Part shown: one piece after another, positions 32,800 to 41,714 of the stretch
How the letters are laid out: each line of letters starts with the position of its first letter
Position numbering within the stretch: the first letter of the stretch is position 1
NCBI GenBank assembly: GCA_965226565.1
Contig: CBDDDI010000006.1
Location: forward strand, 1-64,000
Direction: 5' to 3'
Source of the DNA: SZUA-444 sp965226565
GTDB taxonomy: Bacteria; Bacillota; Clostridia; Oscillospirales; Ruminococcaceae
Length of the DNA stretch: 64,000 nucleotides
Notes under the pieces: model-generated
The model's input: only the letters and a program-made list of their open reading frames with translations
Database searches by the model: none
What the model was told of the DNA's origin: nothing
Program-made: the position numbers and the translations under genes

Positions 32800-35490
32800 A
32801 TGACATTGATCAGTAAGGCGACAACAAATAAAAAAATAATATCTATCATTTTAAGTGTATTAATTTTATTATTAGTAATGGTTCCTGTTCTTTCTATTAC
32901 AGCATTTGCAACAGGAGGAGTTAATTCTGAACAAGATTTAAATAATATGATTAAAAATGGTGAAAAAAATATTGTTATATCATCTTCAATTGCGCTATAT
33001 AGGAGTATTGATATTCCAAAGGATACTACTATAACAATATCTAATGGAGGTCATTTAACAGTTGCAGGAGGACATTTTAATGTTTATGGAAAATTAATTA
33101 ATAATGCACATTTTACTATCGCAGGAGGAACAGTATTAAATACAAGCAAAATAATAAATACAGCAGTATTTACTATTGCTGGTGGTGATTTTATTAACAA
33201 TGGATTGCTTGAAACATCAACAATGAATGGACTGTTTGTATATCATAATTTAAGATCAACAGAAAAAGGAAAAGTTTCAGTTTCTGATGCTGGTGTTATT
33301 TATTATGGAAAGACTTTTTATGATTCAAATGGAAACAAAATTAATGGTAATGTAACAAAAGGAACTTATATATGGGATATAAGTGTAAACGGATTTAAAC
33401 TTGGTTCAGCTGAAACTAATAATTTAAATACTAATATTAATATTCCAAATAATAATAACTCTGTGAAATTATTATCTGCTTATAATGGTACAGATGTTAA
33501 AGTTGAATCAAATAAAGAAGCTAAAGTTGTTTTGCCAAAAATAAATAATTCAATTTCACAATATGCTGATATTGAAAAATTTAAATTTGAAATAAGTACA
33601 AATAATGGTAGGAATTATACATTAATTAATAAATATGATTTTTGGAGTAATAGAAATCAAAATAATGAAGTGATTTCAGCAATTGTTATTAAAGATGTTA
33701 ATAACAATTCAAAAGTCCGTATTTCATTGAAGAGTAATCCTAAAGATAATGTTGTTTATAATTTAAGTGTTTCTAATAAAACATCATTACCAGTTGTTAA
33801 TAAACAGGAAAATTATATTAAAAAATTAACACCATATAATAGAGATGGAGTTTTAAAAGAAATTGAAGTAGAATTAAATGGAAATTCAGGAATTGCTTTT
33901 CCAAATATTAATAATAAGAAATCATCTTTTTGGGATTATAGCAAATTTCATTTTGAAATAAGTAAAGATAATGGAAAAACATTCAGACCTCTTTCTAATG
34001 AATATAAATTTGTTCAAGGTTCATATCAAGGCGGAAAACAATATGGATATTGGAGAAATGGAGTAAATACACCTCAAGAAGTATCTGGAATTTGGATTAG
34101 AGAAGTTAAAGAAAGTATGAAAGTAAAAATTTCTTTGGTTTCAAATCCAAATGAGTATTTGATTTATAATTTAAATGTTAAAGATGGAGATAAATCAAGT
34201 ACAAAAGTAAATACTGGAACAATAAATGTTGCAATACCAAAAACATTGTCTGTATATGCTGATGGAACAGATTTAAAGATTGAGCCAAACGGAAATTGTG
34301 GAACAGTGTTTCCTAAAATAAATGGTAGACTTTGTACAAAAATTGATAATACAAAATTTAATTATGAAATAAGTGAAGATAATGGAAATACATACAAAAA
34401 TATTTCAACTAAATATGTGTATCAAAATGGTGATTATACACATGGAAAACAATATGGATTTTGGACAAATACAGGATCTACAGGTGAAAATGTAGCTGGA
34501 ATATGGATTAGAAAAGTTGAAGAAAACTTTAAATTAAAAATCTCTTTAAAAACTAATCCACAAGATTTTATAGTATATAATTTCAAAATAAATAACAATT
34601 TTGGAAGCAATGATAACGGTAATAATAAAGTAACTCCACCAAGTTCTTCAGATTCATTTAAAAAGTTAATTTGGTCTGATGAATTTAATGGGAATAGTTT
34701 AAACATGTCTAAATGGAGTCATAATACAGGATTTTTTGGAAATCCACATAATTCAGGAACATGGGGTTGGGGAAATAGTGAAAATGAATGGTATTCTTCC
34801 GATTCTAAAAATGTAAATGTTAATAACGGAGTGTTAAATTTAGTTTTATACAATGAGCCTAAAAATAGTATTACTCAAAGTGGAGTAACTCATAATACAG
34901 AAGGCAAAGCATTGTTTTCATCAGGAAAAGTAGTAACAAAAGGTAAATTCTCATTCAAATATGGTAGAATTGATGTAAGAGCAAAAGTTTCAGCAGGAAC
35001 AGGATTGTGGCCAGCAATATGGTTGTTGCCAGAATCAAATAAATATGGTGGATGGCCTAAATCAGGAGAAATTGATATATTTGAAGGTAGAGGAAGATTA
35101 TCAAATCAATCTACAGGTGCAATTCATTTCGGAAATGCTTGGCCAAATAATACATGGATTGGTGGAAGTACTGGAATTAATAGTTTTACAGGATATCATG
35201 TTTATAGTGTAGAATGGAAATCAGATTCAATAACTTGGTATGTTGATGGAAAAGAATATATGAAACATTATCAAAATGAATGGTTCACACCATCATCGTC
35301 TAATCCATCAGCACCGTTTGATCAAAACTTCTATATTATTTTGAATCTAGCAGCAGGTGGACATTTTGATAATTTCGTACCTGTTGATAAAAATACTGTG
35401 GCTACTAAAAATGGTAATACAATTACACCTCCTAGAAATGGTGGAAAAACACCAAGCATGCAAGTTGATTATGTAAGAGTATATCAATAA
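32800..35490 (+). CDS. Secreted modular GH16 beta-1,3-glucanase
   Basis: About 896 residues from ATG 32800 (the in-frame GTG at 32788 overlaps the RBS GTGGAGGAAA). A signal peptide runs to about ITAFA. The shared domain follows (GEKNIVISSSIALYRSIDIP, GGHLTVAGGHFNVYGKLINN, GGDFINNGLLE), then three modules: one of the short type (LPKINNSISQYADIEKFKFE) and two of the YxGGKQYGYW type. The GH16 domain starts LIWSDEFNGNSLNMSKWSH; catalytic motif EIDIFE has Glu757, Asp759 and Glu762. The catalytic domain is very close to the other two GH16 copies, so the cluster grew by duplication. The riboflavin promoter begins 25 bp downstream; no clear terminator lies between. Confidence 0.9.
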   Translation: MTLISKATTNKKIISIILSVLILLLVMVPVLSITAFATGGVNSEQDLNNMIKNGEKNIVISSSIALYRSIDIPKDTTITISNGGHLTVAGGHFNVYGKLINNAHFTIAGGTVLNTSKIINTAVFTIAGGDFINNGLLETSTMNGLFVYHNLRSTEKGKVSVSDAGVIYYGKTFYDSNGNKINGNVTKGTYIWDISVNGFKLGSAETNNLNTNINIPNNNNSVKLLSAYNGTDVKVESNKEAKVVLPKINNSISQYADIEKFKFEISTNNGRNYTLINKYDFWSNRNQNNEVISAIVIKDVNNNSKVRISLKSNPKDNVVYNLSVSNKTSLPVVNKQENYIKKLTPYNRDGVLKEIEVELNGNSGIAFPNINNKKSSFWDYSKFHFEISKDNGKTFRPLSNEYKFVQGSYQGGKQYGYWRNGVNTPQEVSGIWIREVKESMKVKISLVSNPNEYLIYNLNVKDGDKSSTKVNTGTINVAIPKTLSVYADGTDLKIEPNGNCGTVFPKINGRLCTKIDNTKFNYEISEDNGNTYKNISTKYVYQNGDYTHGKQYGFWTNTGSTGENVAGIWIRKVEENFKLKISLKTNPQDFIVYNFKINNNFGSNDNGNNKVTPPSSSDSFKKLIWSDEFNGNSLNMSKWSHNTGFFGNPHNSGTWGWGNSENEWYSSDSKNVNVNNGVLNLVLYNEPKNSITQSGVTHNTEGKALFSSGKVVTKGKFSFKYGRIDVRAKVSAGTGLWPAIWLLPESNKYGGWPKSGEIDIFEGRGRLSNQSTGAIHFGNAWPNNTWIGGSTGINSFTGYHVYSVEWKSDSITWYVDGKEYMKHYQNEWFTPSSSNPSAPFDQNFYIILNLAAGGHFDNFVPVDKNTVATKNGNTITPPRNGGKTPSMQVDYVRVYQ

Positions 35491-35515
35491 AAGTAAAGAT
35501 TTGATAAAATATTAT

Positions 35516-35543
35516 TTGACAATTGTTATAAATGTGATATAAT
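35516..35543 (+). promoter_or_regulatory. promoter of the riboflavin operon
   Basis: TTGACA (35516-35521), 16 bp, TATAAT (35538-35543) with a TGA extension, about 20 bp ahead of the FMN riboswitch. Confidence 0.85.
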
Positions 35544-35561
35544 ATGTATGAATTAAATATA

Positions 35562-35678
35562 ATCTTCAGGGCAGGGTTAAAATCCCTACCGGTGGTAAAG
35601 CCCACGAGCTAAGTGTTTTTATTTAGCATGATTTGGTGAAATTCCAAAGCCGACAGTATAGTCTGGATGAAAGAAGAT
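35562..35678 (+). ncRNA. FMN riboswitch (RFN element)
   Basis: The conserved RFN core is readable in order: ATCTTCAGGGCAGGG, TCCCTACCGGTGGT, AAGCCCACGAGC, a variable arm, then GGTGAAATTCC, AAGCCGACAGTATAGTCTGG and ATGAAAGAAGAT closing stem P1. FMN binding should favour the downstream terminator and switch off riboflavin synthesis. Confidence 0.96.
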
Positions 35679-35717
35679 ATAATTAAAGACGTATTTTGCG
35701 TATTTTATGATTGTATT

Positions 35718-35757
35718 AACTCTGGAATGATTTTCATTTCAGAGTTTTTTATTTTTT
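35718..35757 (+). terminator. riboswitch-controlled terminator of the rib operon
   Basis: AACTCTGGAATGA and TCATTTCAGAGTT pair and are followed by a T-run. It sits between the aptamer and the ribD RBS, as expected for transcription attenuation. Confidence 0.85.
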
Positions 35758-35797
35758 AAGTATTAGATATAATGTTTTTGGATTTAAGGAGGTATTT

Positions 35798-36901
35798 ATG
35801 AATGATGAGAAATACATGAAACTTGCTTTAGATCTGGCGTCAAAAGGAGCTGGAAAAGTTAATCCGAATCCTTTAGTTGGAGCTGTTATTGTAAAGAATG
35901 GAGAAATAATATCTCAAGGTTATCATGAAAGATATGGAGATCTTCATGCTGAACGTAATGCGTTTAAAAATGCTAAACAATCTTGTGAAGGTGCAACAAT
36001 GTATGTGACATTAGAACCTTGTTGTCATTTTGGAAAAACTCCACCATGCACAGAAGCAATTATAGAAAATAAGATTTCAAAAGTAGTTGTTGGTGTTCTT
36101 GATCCAAATGAAAAGGTTGCAGGAAATGGTGTTAGAATTCTTAAAGATGCTGGAATTGAAGTTGTTGTAGGCGTTTTGGAGAAAGAATGTAAAAAGATTA
36201 ATGAAGTATTTTTTCATTATATAATTAATAAAATTCCTTATGTTGTGATGAAATATGCGATGACTATGGATGGAAAAATTGCAACAGTTTTAGGAAAATC
36301 TAAATGGATTACTGGTGAAAAAGCAAGAAAAAAGGTTCATGAAGATAGAAATAAATATTTAGCTATTATGGTTGGAGTTGGAACAGTTATTGCTGATAAT
36401 CCAATGTTAAATTGCAGAATAGAAGATGGCAGAAATCCAATTCGTATTATTTGTGATACTAATTTGAGAACACCAATTGATTGTAATATTGTTAATAGTG
36501 CTAAAGAAATTAGAACAATTATTGCAACTTCAAATAACAATACTGAAAATCATCAATATTATATTAATAGTGGCTGTGAAATAATTGTGGTTAATAAAAA
36601 AAATAATCATATTGATTTACAAGAATTAATGATAAAATTGGGCAAGATAGGAATTGATAGTATTTTACTTGAAGGTGGAGGAACATTTAATTTTTCTGCT
36701 ATTGAAAGTAAAATTGTTAATAAAGTTCAAGCTTATATTGCTCCAAAGATTTTTGGTGGAGATAATGCAAAAACTCCTGTTGCTGGAAAAGGATTTGAAG
36801 AAGTGTCAGAATCAATAAATCTTAAAAATTCTGTTGTTTCACAGATTGGAGAAGATTTTTTAATTGAAAGCGAGGTTGAAAGTTTTTGTTTACAGGAATA
36901 A
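35798..36901 (+). CDS. ribD: Riboflavin biosynthesis deaminase/reductase
   Basis: The 367-residue bifunctional protein converts the pyrimidine product of GTP cyclohydrolase II in two steps. The N-terminal deaminase zinc site is seen in LHAERNAF and EPCCHFGKTPPCTEAI. The C-terminal reductase begins about residue 147 (YVVMKYAMTMDGKIAT, GVGTVIADNPMLNCR, ILLEGGGTFNFS). RBS AAGGAGG. It is the first gene of the FMN-regulated operon and overlaps the ribE start by 16 bases. Confidence 0.95.
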   Translation: MNDEKYMKLALDLASKGAGKVNPNPLVGAVIVKNGEIISQGYHERYGDLHAERNAFKNAKQSCEGATMYVTLEPCCHFGKTPPCTEAIIENKISKVVVGVLDPNEKVAGNGVRILKDAGIEVVVGVLEKECKKINEVFFHYIINKIPYVVMKYAMTMDGKIATVLGKSKWITGEKARKKVHEDRNKYLAIMVGVGTVIADNPMLNCRIEDGRNPIRIICDTNLRTPIDCNIVNSAKEIRTIIATSNNNTENHQYYINSGCEIIVVNKKNNHIDLQELMIKLGKIGIDSILLEGGGTFNFSAIESKIVNKVQAYIAPKIFGGDNAKTPVAGKGFEEVSESINLKNSVVSQIGEDFLIESEVESFCLQE

Positions 36902-37515
36902 TTGAAGAAATTGGTACAGTTAGATCTGTAAAAAAAGGAGCAAAATCTGCTTGTTTGACAATTGATGCAAATGTTGTTTTTTCTGATCTTAAAATAGGAG
37001 ATAGTGTTGCGACAAATGGAGTTTGTCTTACTGTTACTAATATAAATGGAAAACAATTTATGGCTGATGTTATGAATGAAACTCTTTCACGATCAAGTTT
37101 AGGAGAATTAAAAAGTGGAAGTCATGTTAATTTAGAACGTGCAATGCTTTCAAATGGACGTTTTGGTGGACATATTGTTTCTGGACATATTGATGGAACT
37201 GGAAAAATTATGTCTATTAAAAAAGATGATATCGCAGTTTGGTATACTATTAAAACAGATAGCAAAATTATGAAATATATTATTGAAAAAGGTTCAATTA
37301 CTATAGATGGAATAAGTTTGACTGTTGCAAAAATAAATAGAGATGATTTTTCTGTGTCAATTATTCCTCATACTTCTAAAGAAACAATTTTATCAGAAAA
37401 GAAAATAGGTAGTGTTGTTAATTTAGAAAATGATATTGTTGGAAAGTATATAGAAAAATTTATGTCTATGCCAAAAGGAATTACAAAAGAATTATTGTTA
37501 GAGAATGGATTTTAG
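36886..37515 (+). CDS. ribE: Riboflavin synthase, alpha subunit
   Basis: The 209-residue protein has the two repeated lumazine-binding barrels of the family: FTGIIEEIGTV, SVATNGVCLTV, GHIVSGHIDGTG, then GSITIDGISLTV, SIIPHTSKETI. It makes riboflavin from two 6,7-dimethyl-8-ribityllumazine molecules. The start is a TTG within the end of ribD (family consensus begins MFTGII), with GAGGT 9 bases upstream. The overlap implies translational coupling. Confidence 0.94.
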   Translation: MFTGIIEEIGTVRSVKKGAKSACLTIDANVVFSDLKIGDSVATNGVCLTVTNINGKQFMADVMNETLSRSSLGELKSGSHVNLERAMLSNGRFGGHIVSGHIDGTGKIMSIKKDDIAVWYTIKTDSKIMKYIIEKGSITIDGISLTVAKINRDDFSVSIIPHTSKETILSEKKIGSVVNLENDIVGKYIEKFMSMPKGITKELLLENGF

Positions 37516-37524
37516 GAGGATTAT

Positions 37525-38727
37525 ATGTTTAAATTTAGTACAGTTCCTGAAGCACTTGATGCTTTAAGAAATGGAGAAATAATTTTAGTTACAGATGATG
37601 AGGACAGAGAAAACGAAGGTGATTTTATATGTGCTGCTGAGTTTGCAACTACTGAAAATATTAACTTTATGGCTGTTCATGGTAAAGGACTTATATGTAT
37701 GCCTATGAGTGAAAAGATATGTAAGAAATTGCAATTTCCTCAAATGGTGTCAAACAACACTGATAATCATGAAACAGCATTTACTGTATCGATTGATCAT
37801 GTTGATACAACTACAGGAATTTCTGCAGCAGAAAGAAGTATAACAGCTTTGAAAGTTGTTGATGAAAATTCTAAACCACAAGATTTTCGTCGTCCTGGAC
37901 ATATGTTTCCTTTGCTTGCTAAGAAAAATGGTGTTCTTCAAAGAAATGGACATACAGAAGCTACTGTTGATTTGTTAAAACTTGCTGGACTTAAAGAATG
38001 TGGACTTTGTTGTGAGATTATGGCTGATGATGGAACAATGATGAGAACTTCTGAACTTAAAAAAGTTGCAGAAAAATGGAATATGAAATTTATCACTATT
38101 AAATCATTGCAGGAATATCGTAAGAAATTTGATAAACTTGTTAAGTGTGTTGCTAGTCCTTTGATACCAACAGAATTTGGAGAATTTCGTGCATGTGGAT
38201 ATGAGAACCTTTTAAATGGTGAACATCATGTTGCATTTGTAAAAGGTGATATTGGTGATGGTAAAGATGTTTTGTGTAGAGTTCATTCTGAGTGTTTAAC
38301 TGGAGATGTTTTTCATTCGTTAAAATGTGATTGTGGAAAACAATTAGAATCTGCTATGAAACAAATTGACAAAGAAGGCAGAGGTATTTTGCTTTATATG
38401 CGTCAAGAAGGTAGAGGAATTGGTCTTTTAAATAAACTTAAGGCGTATGAATTGCAAAATGATGGAATGGATACTGTTGAAGCTAATATTGCTTTAGGTT
38501 TTGATGATGATTTAAGAGAATATTATATTGGAGCTCAGATTTTGCGTGATTTAGGAGTTAATACTCTTAGATTAATTACAAATAATCCGGATAAAGTTTA
38601 TCAGCTTTCTGATTTTGGAATTGAGATTACAGAAAGAGTTCCTATTGAAATAGAAGCTACTGAATATGATAAATTTTATTTGAAAACTAAACAAATGAAA
38701 ATGGGACATTATTTAAATATTAAATAA
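37525..38727 (+). CDS. ribBA: Bifunctional DHBP synthase / GTP cyclohydrolase II
   Basis: The 400-residue fusion supplies both riboflavin precursors. The N-terminal DHBP synthase (about 1-200) has VTDDEDRENEGDFICAAEF and RRPGHMFPLLA. The C-terminal GTP cyclohydrolase II has zinc ligands in HSECLTGDVFHSLKCDCG and YMRQEGRGIGL, followed by TNNPDKVYQL. RBS AGGAGG, 9 bases after ribE. Confidence 0.96.
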   Translation: MFKFSTVPEALDALRNGEIILVTDDEDRENEGDFICAAEFATTENINFMAVHGKGLICMPMSEKICKKLQFPQMVSNNTDNHETAFTVSIDHVDTTTGISAAERSITALKVVDENSKPQDFRRPGHMFPLLAKKNGVLQRNGHTEATVDLLKLAGLKECGLCCEIMADDGTMMRTSELKKVAEKWNMKFITIKSLQEYRKKFDKLVKCVASPLIPTEFGEFRACGYENLLNGEHHVAFVKGDIGDGKDVLCRVHSECLTGDVFHSLKCDCGKQLESAMKQIDKEGRGILLYMRQEGRGIGLLNKLKAYELQNDGMDTVEANIALGFDDDLREYYIGAQILRDLGVNTLRLITNNPDKVYQLSDFGIEITERVPIEIEATEYDKFYLKTKQMKMGHYLNIK

Positions 38728-38814
38728 TTTGGTTATATAAAATAGAAGTTTTAAATATAGTATCTTAGGAAAATTATTAATATATTATAATAAATATAAA
38801 GGAGAATTTTTATT

Positions 38815-39282
38815 ATGAAAACTTATGAAGGTAAATTAGTCTCTAAGGACATTAAAATTGGTATTGTGGCTGCAAGATTTAATGAATTTATTACATCTAA
38901 ATTATTAGGTGGAGCAATTGATGCGTTAACAAGACATGAAGTAAAAGAAGATGATATTGATGTAGCATGGGTTCCTGGTGCATTTGAGATTCCATTAATA
39001 GCTTCTAAGATGGCTAAGAGTGGCAAATATGATGCTGTGATTTGTGTTGGAGCAGTTATTCGTGGCAGCACAACACACTATGATTATGTTTGTAGTGAAG
39101 TTTCAAAAGGTATTGCAAATGTTTCTCTTAATAGCGAAATTCCTGTTATGTTTGGAGTTGTTACTACTGAAAATATTGAGCAAGCTATTGAAAGAGCTGG
39201 AACTAAAGCTGGAAACAAAGGTTATGATTGTGCTATGGCTGCTATTGAAATGGTTAATCTTATTAAAGAAATTGAAAAATAA
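38815..39282 (+). CDS. ribH: 6,7-dimethyl-8-ribityllumazine synthase
   Basis: The 155-residue protein shows VAARFNEFIT, WVPGAFEIPLIA, CVGAVIRGSTTHYDYV and FGVVTTENIEQAIERAGTKA, the lumazine synthase signatures. It condenses the RibD-derived pyrimidine with DHBP and feeds RibE. RBS AAGGAGAA. Last gene of the operon, before a strong terminator. Confidence 0.96.
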   Translation: MKTYEGKLVSKDIKIGIVAARFNEFITSKLLGGAIDALTRHEVKEDDIDVAWVPGAFEIPLIASKMAKSGKYDAVICVGAVIRGSTTHYDYVCSEVSKGIANVSLNSEIPVMFGVVTTENIEQAIERAGTKAGNKGYDCAMAAIEMVNLIKEIEK

Positions 39283-39298
39283 ATTTTGTTATAATATA

Positions 39299-39337
39299 AA
39301 AACAAGGTATAGATTTAATCTATACCTTGTTTTATTT
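39299..39337. terminator. bidirectional terminator between ribH and the lipase-like gene
   Basis: ACAAGGTATAGA and TCTATACCTTGT pair around a 5-base loop with A- and T-runs on both sides. It can end the rib operon and the convergent minus-strand gene. Confidence 0.85.
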
Positions 39338-39345
39338 TGTGCTTT

Positions 39346-41160
39346 TTAAGCTAATGCTTTTTTGCTATCTTCTGCTATTAAATAATAAGTTCCTGTTTGA
39401 TGTGGATGAACTATTCCTCCAAATTTTAATGCTGCAGCGAAAGGATTTGAATCAGCTCCAGACCAAACTACTTTCTCTTTTGCAAGTTTGTATTTTTTAG
39501 CAACATAGAAACTTACATCAACAATAAATAATTTGTCTTCGCCTTTTCCACGTTGAACATATTTCACTTCTTTATATTTATTTCCTGCTGGAACATATTC
39601 TGTTTTTGCAACAACATCATGAACAAGTGATAATAAAAATGCAGGTGATTGTTGAACTTTAATATCAAAAGCATTTCCTCTTGGAACAGCAGTAACTCTT
39701 ACAGTGTTTTTAAAACGTGGTCCATATTTTTCAAGTCTTTTTGCAATTTCTTTTTCAGCATTTTTGTAATTGCGATTTGTGTATGTGTAGAATGTGTCTT
39801 TATCATTTGTGAATTTGTAGATATCTTCACGACATTTAACAATCTTTTTGAATTCATTTAATAGCGGCTCAAGATTTTCATTGTCGTTGTAGTTTTTACC
39901 GAATTTTTCTTTCCATGTAGTTCCTTCTTTACTAGTCCAAGGATATTTAGTATAATCACTTTTTATACTAGCTGAGAAAGTTTTTCCGTATTTTCTAAAT
40001 CCCCATTCTTTAAGTGGTAAATTTGGAACCATGTCATCTTCATTCATTATATTAAATATAGTTTTATATCTGCCAGCGTTTTTATCTGTTGTAACATTCA
40101 TACATGCATAAGTGTATGTGTAAGAATCAAAACGTCTGTCCTCTTCAAATTTTGTTCCTAAAATATTAGCAATACTAGCTCCACGTGAGAATCCATTAAT
40201 AAATATTGCTTTAGTATTAGAATATTTTGTGTTTTTCTTTACATAAGACATGATGTAATCATATATTCTATTTGATGCAACATCTACACCTTTATGATTT
40301 AATTTGTTTTTCCATTCTGGATTATTTCTGTCCCAATAATCTTTTGTATTAGCACCAATGTCAAGGTTGCTATACCATTCTTGAGCAGAAAAATCACTAC
40401 CTCTTAAAGAAACAAATATTACTTCTTTTTCTTTTCCTTGATATACAACATTTCTGTGAGCAATCCAAACTTCCGCTGTGTCATCATCTGGATTAGCAAG
40501 CCATTTTGCTGAATTAGCAATATGATAATTTTCGATGTTGCTTAAACCAAAGTTAGTTAAAACAGTTCTCATATCACCTTTAAATGATGCACCAGAAGTA
40601 ACATTCATTATGTTTCCTTTAGCTGCACTTCCTGAAAGCAGAGCTCCTAGTTTCGACAAATTTTTGTTGTATTTAGTGTTATCATTAAAAAAATTAGAAT
40701 AATCCAATTTATAAGACATTTCCCATGTAAATCCATCTGAAGTGTATTTCCCTTCAAATTCATTGTTGTTTGGATCTTGGTCAACGCTATCCTCAATACC
40801 GTCATAATCACTATCAGTATTTACAGGATTTGAATTATAAAATCTGGATACATAAATTCCTTCGTCTTTTGAATTTTTAGGATCAGTTTTTGTTATTTTT
40901 TCATTTGTAGTAATACTGCCTTCTTTTTCGCAATCATCGTACACATTATTATCTATACCATTTTGTTTAGATAATAAAATTGGCGTAGTGGACAACTTCT
41001 GGTTTTTTTGAACATCTTTTGTAGTTAGCTGTGTGTAGTTAGTGTTGTTGTTTACTTTTTCAAGTCTTGAATAAGCTTTTGTGTAAGTAGAAAAACCGGA
41101 TGCTGTGAAAATTGACAAGGATACCGCTAAAGTCAGACCTTTAATTAGTATTTTCTCCAT
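39346..41160 (-). CDS. Secreted lipase-like alpha/beta hydrolase with a TSP3-type calcium motif
   Basis: 604 residues. A signal peptide (MEKILIKGLTLAVSLSIFTA) is followed by a low-complexity stretch. A thrombospondin-type-3 calcium motif (DSDYDGIEDSVDQDPNNN) comes next, then an alpha/beta hydrolase domain resembling class 3 lipases: FVSLRGSD, nucleophile elbow GFSRGAS (about residue 325), NEDDMVPNLP as likely acid, and a C-terminal GGIVHPHQTGTYYL histidine. Substrate unknown. It is the divergently placed paralogue of the gene at 41715; the two share most of the hydrolase domain. It has its own sigma-A promoter. Confidence 0.8.
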   Translation of the reverse strand: MEKILIKGLTLAVSLSIFTASGFSTYTKAYSRLEKVNNNTNYTQLTTKDVQKNQKLSTTPILLSKQNGIDNNVYDDCEKEGSITTNEKITKTDPKNSKDEGIYVSRFYNSNPVNTDSDYDGIEDSVDQDPNNNEFEGKYTSDGFTWEMSYKLDYSNFFNDNTKYNKNLSKLGALLSGSAAKGNIMNVTSGASFKGDMRTVLTNFGLSNIENYHIANSAKWLANPDDDTAEVWIAHRNVVYQGKEKEVIFVSLRGSDFSAQEWYSNLDIGANTKDYWDRNNPEWKNKLNHKGVDVASNRIYDYIMSYVKKNTKYSNTKAIFINGFSRGASIANILGTKFEEDRRFDSYTYTYACMNVTTDKNAGRYKTIFNIMNEDDMVPNLPLKEWGFRKYGKTFSASIKSDYTKYPWTSKEGTTWKEKFGKNYNDNENLEPLLNEFKKIVKCREDIYKFTNDKDTFYTYTNRNYKNAEKEIAKRLEKYGPRFKNTVRVTAVPRGNAFDIKVQQSPAFLLSLVHDVVAKTEYVPAGNKYKEVKYVQRGKGEDKLFIVDVSFYVAKKYKLAKEKVVWSGADSNPFAAALKFGGIVHPHQTGTYYLIAEDSKKALA

Positions 41161-41207
41161 AATAAACCTCTCCTTTTTACTATTTTTTACTAACTAACTA
41201 CGGCGCT

Positions 41208-41236
41208 ATTATATCATATAGCAAAAAACAAAGCAA
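41208..41236 (-). promoter_or_regulatory. promoter of the minus-strand lipase-like gene
   Basis: On the minus strand, TTGCTT (41236-41231), 17 bp, TATAAT (41213-41208) with a TGA extension, about 48 bp before the start codon. Confidence 0.65.
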
Positions 41237-41628
41237 CATTGTAATAGAAATATGTGGATTTTTCACATATGTTAATATTGCACAAAAAATAAAATTGTGT
41301 ATTAGCATATTGCACATATAACAAGATTAATTATTGCTTTATTTTTACTACCAAAGGAGATTTAATTTTATATTATTATTAATTAATAATATATATAATT
41401 TTAATTAAGTAATGTATATTATTGTTTTTTACATTTTTATATTTGAATTTTATTTTTCGCTTATATTCCATTAAAAATAAAATATTTTTTTAATAATAGT
41501 GATATAAATATTTATATTTGTATCACTATTTTAAGGTGTTTTCTGTTATTAATATAACAAAAGAATGGTAAAAAGAAAACATAGTTTTGTTAAAAATATA
41601 GATAATTTAATAAAATGCTATATAAAAT

Positions 41629-41658
41629 TTGAAAATATTGTATATTTGATGTTATAAT
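41629..41658 (+). promoter_or_regulatory. promoter of the plus-strand lipase-like gene
   Basis: TTGAAA (41629-41634), 18 bp, TATAAT (41653-41658), about 57 bp before the ATG. Confidence 0.6.
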
Positions 41659-41714
41659 CAATGTAGCGGAAAAGAAAAAATAAAAAATAATAACAAATTA
41701 AGAGGAGAGTTAAA

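Larger units (their letters stand above)
41161..41714. other. divergent intergenic region between the two lipase-like genes
   Basis: About 550 bp of AT-rich DNA with a promoter at each end (listed separately) and no credible frame. No clear shared operator was found by eye. Confidence 0.5.

Noticed and set aside
19553..35490. Cell-wall sorting of the secreted family by sortase.
   Set aside because: None of the six C-termini has an LPXTG-like motif followed by a membrane segment and basic tail.
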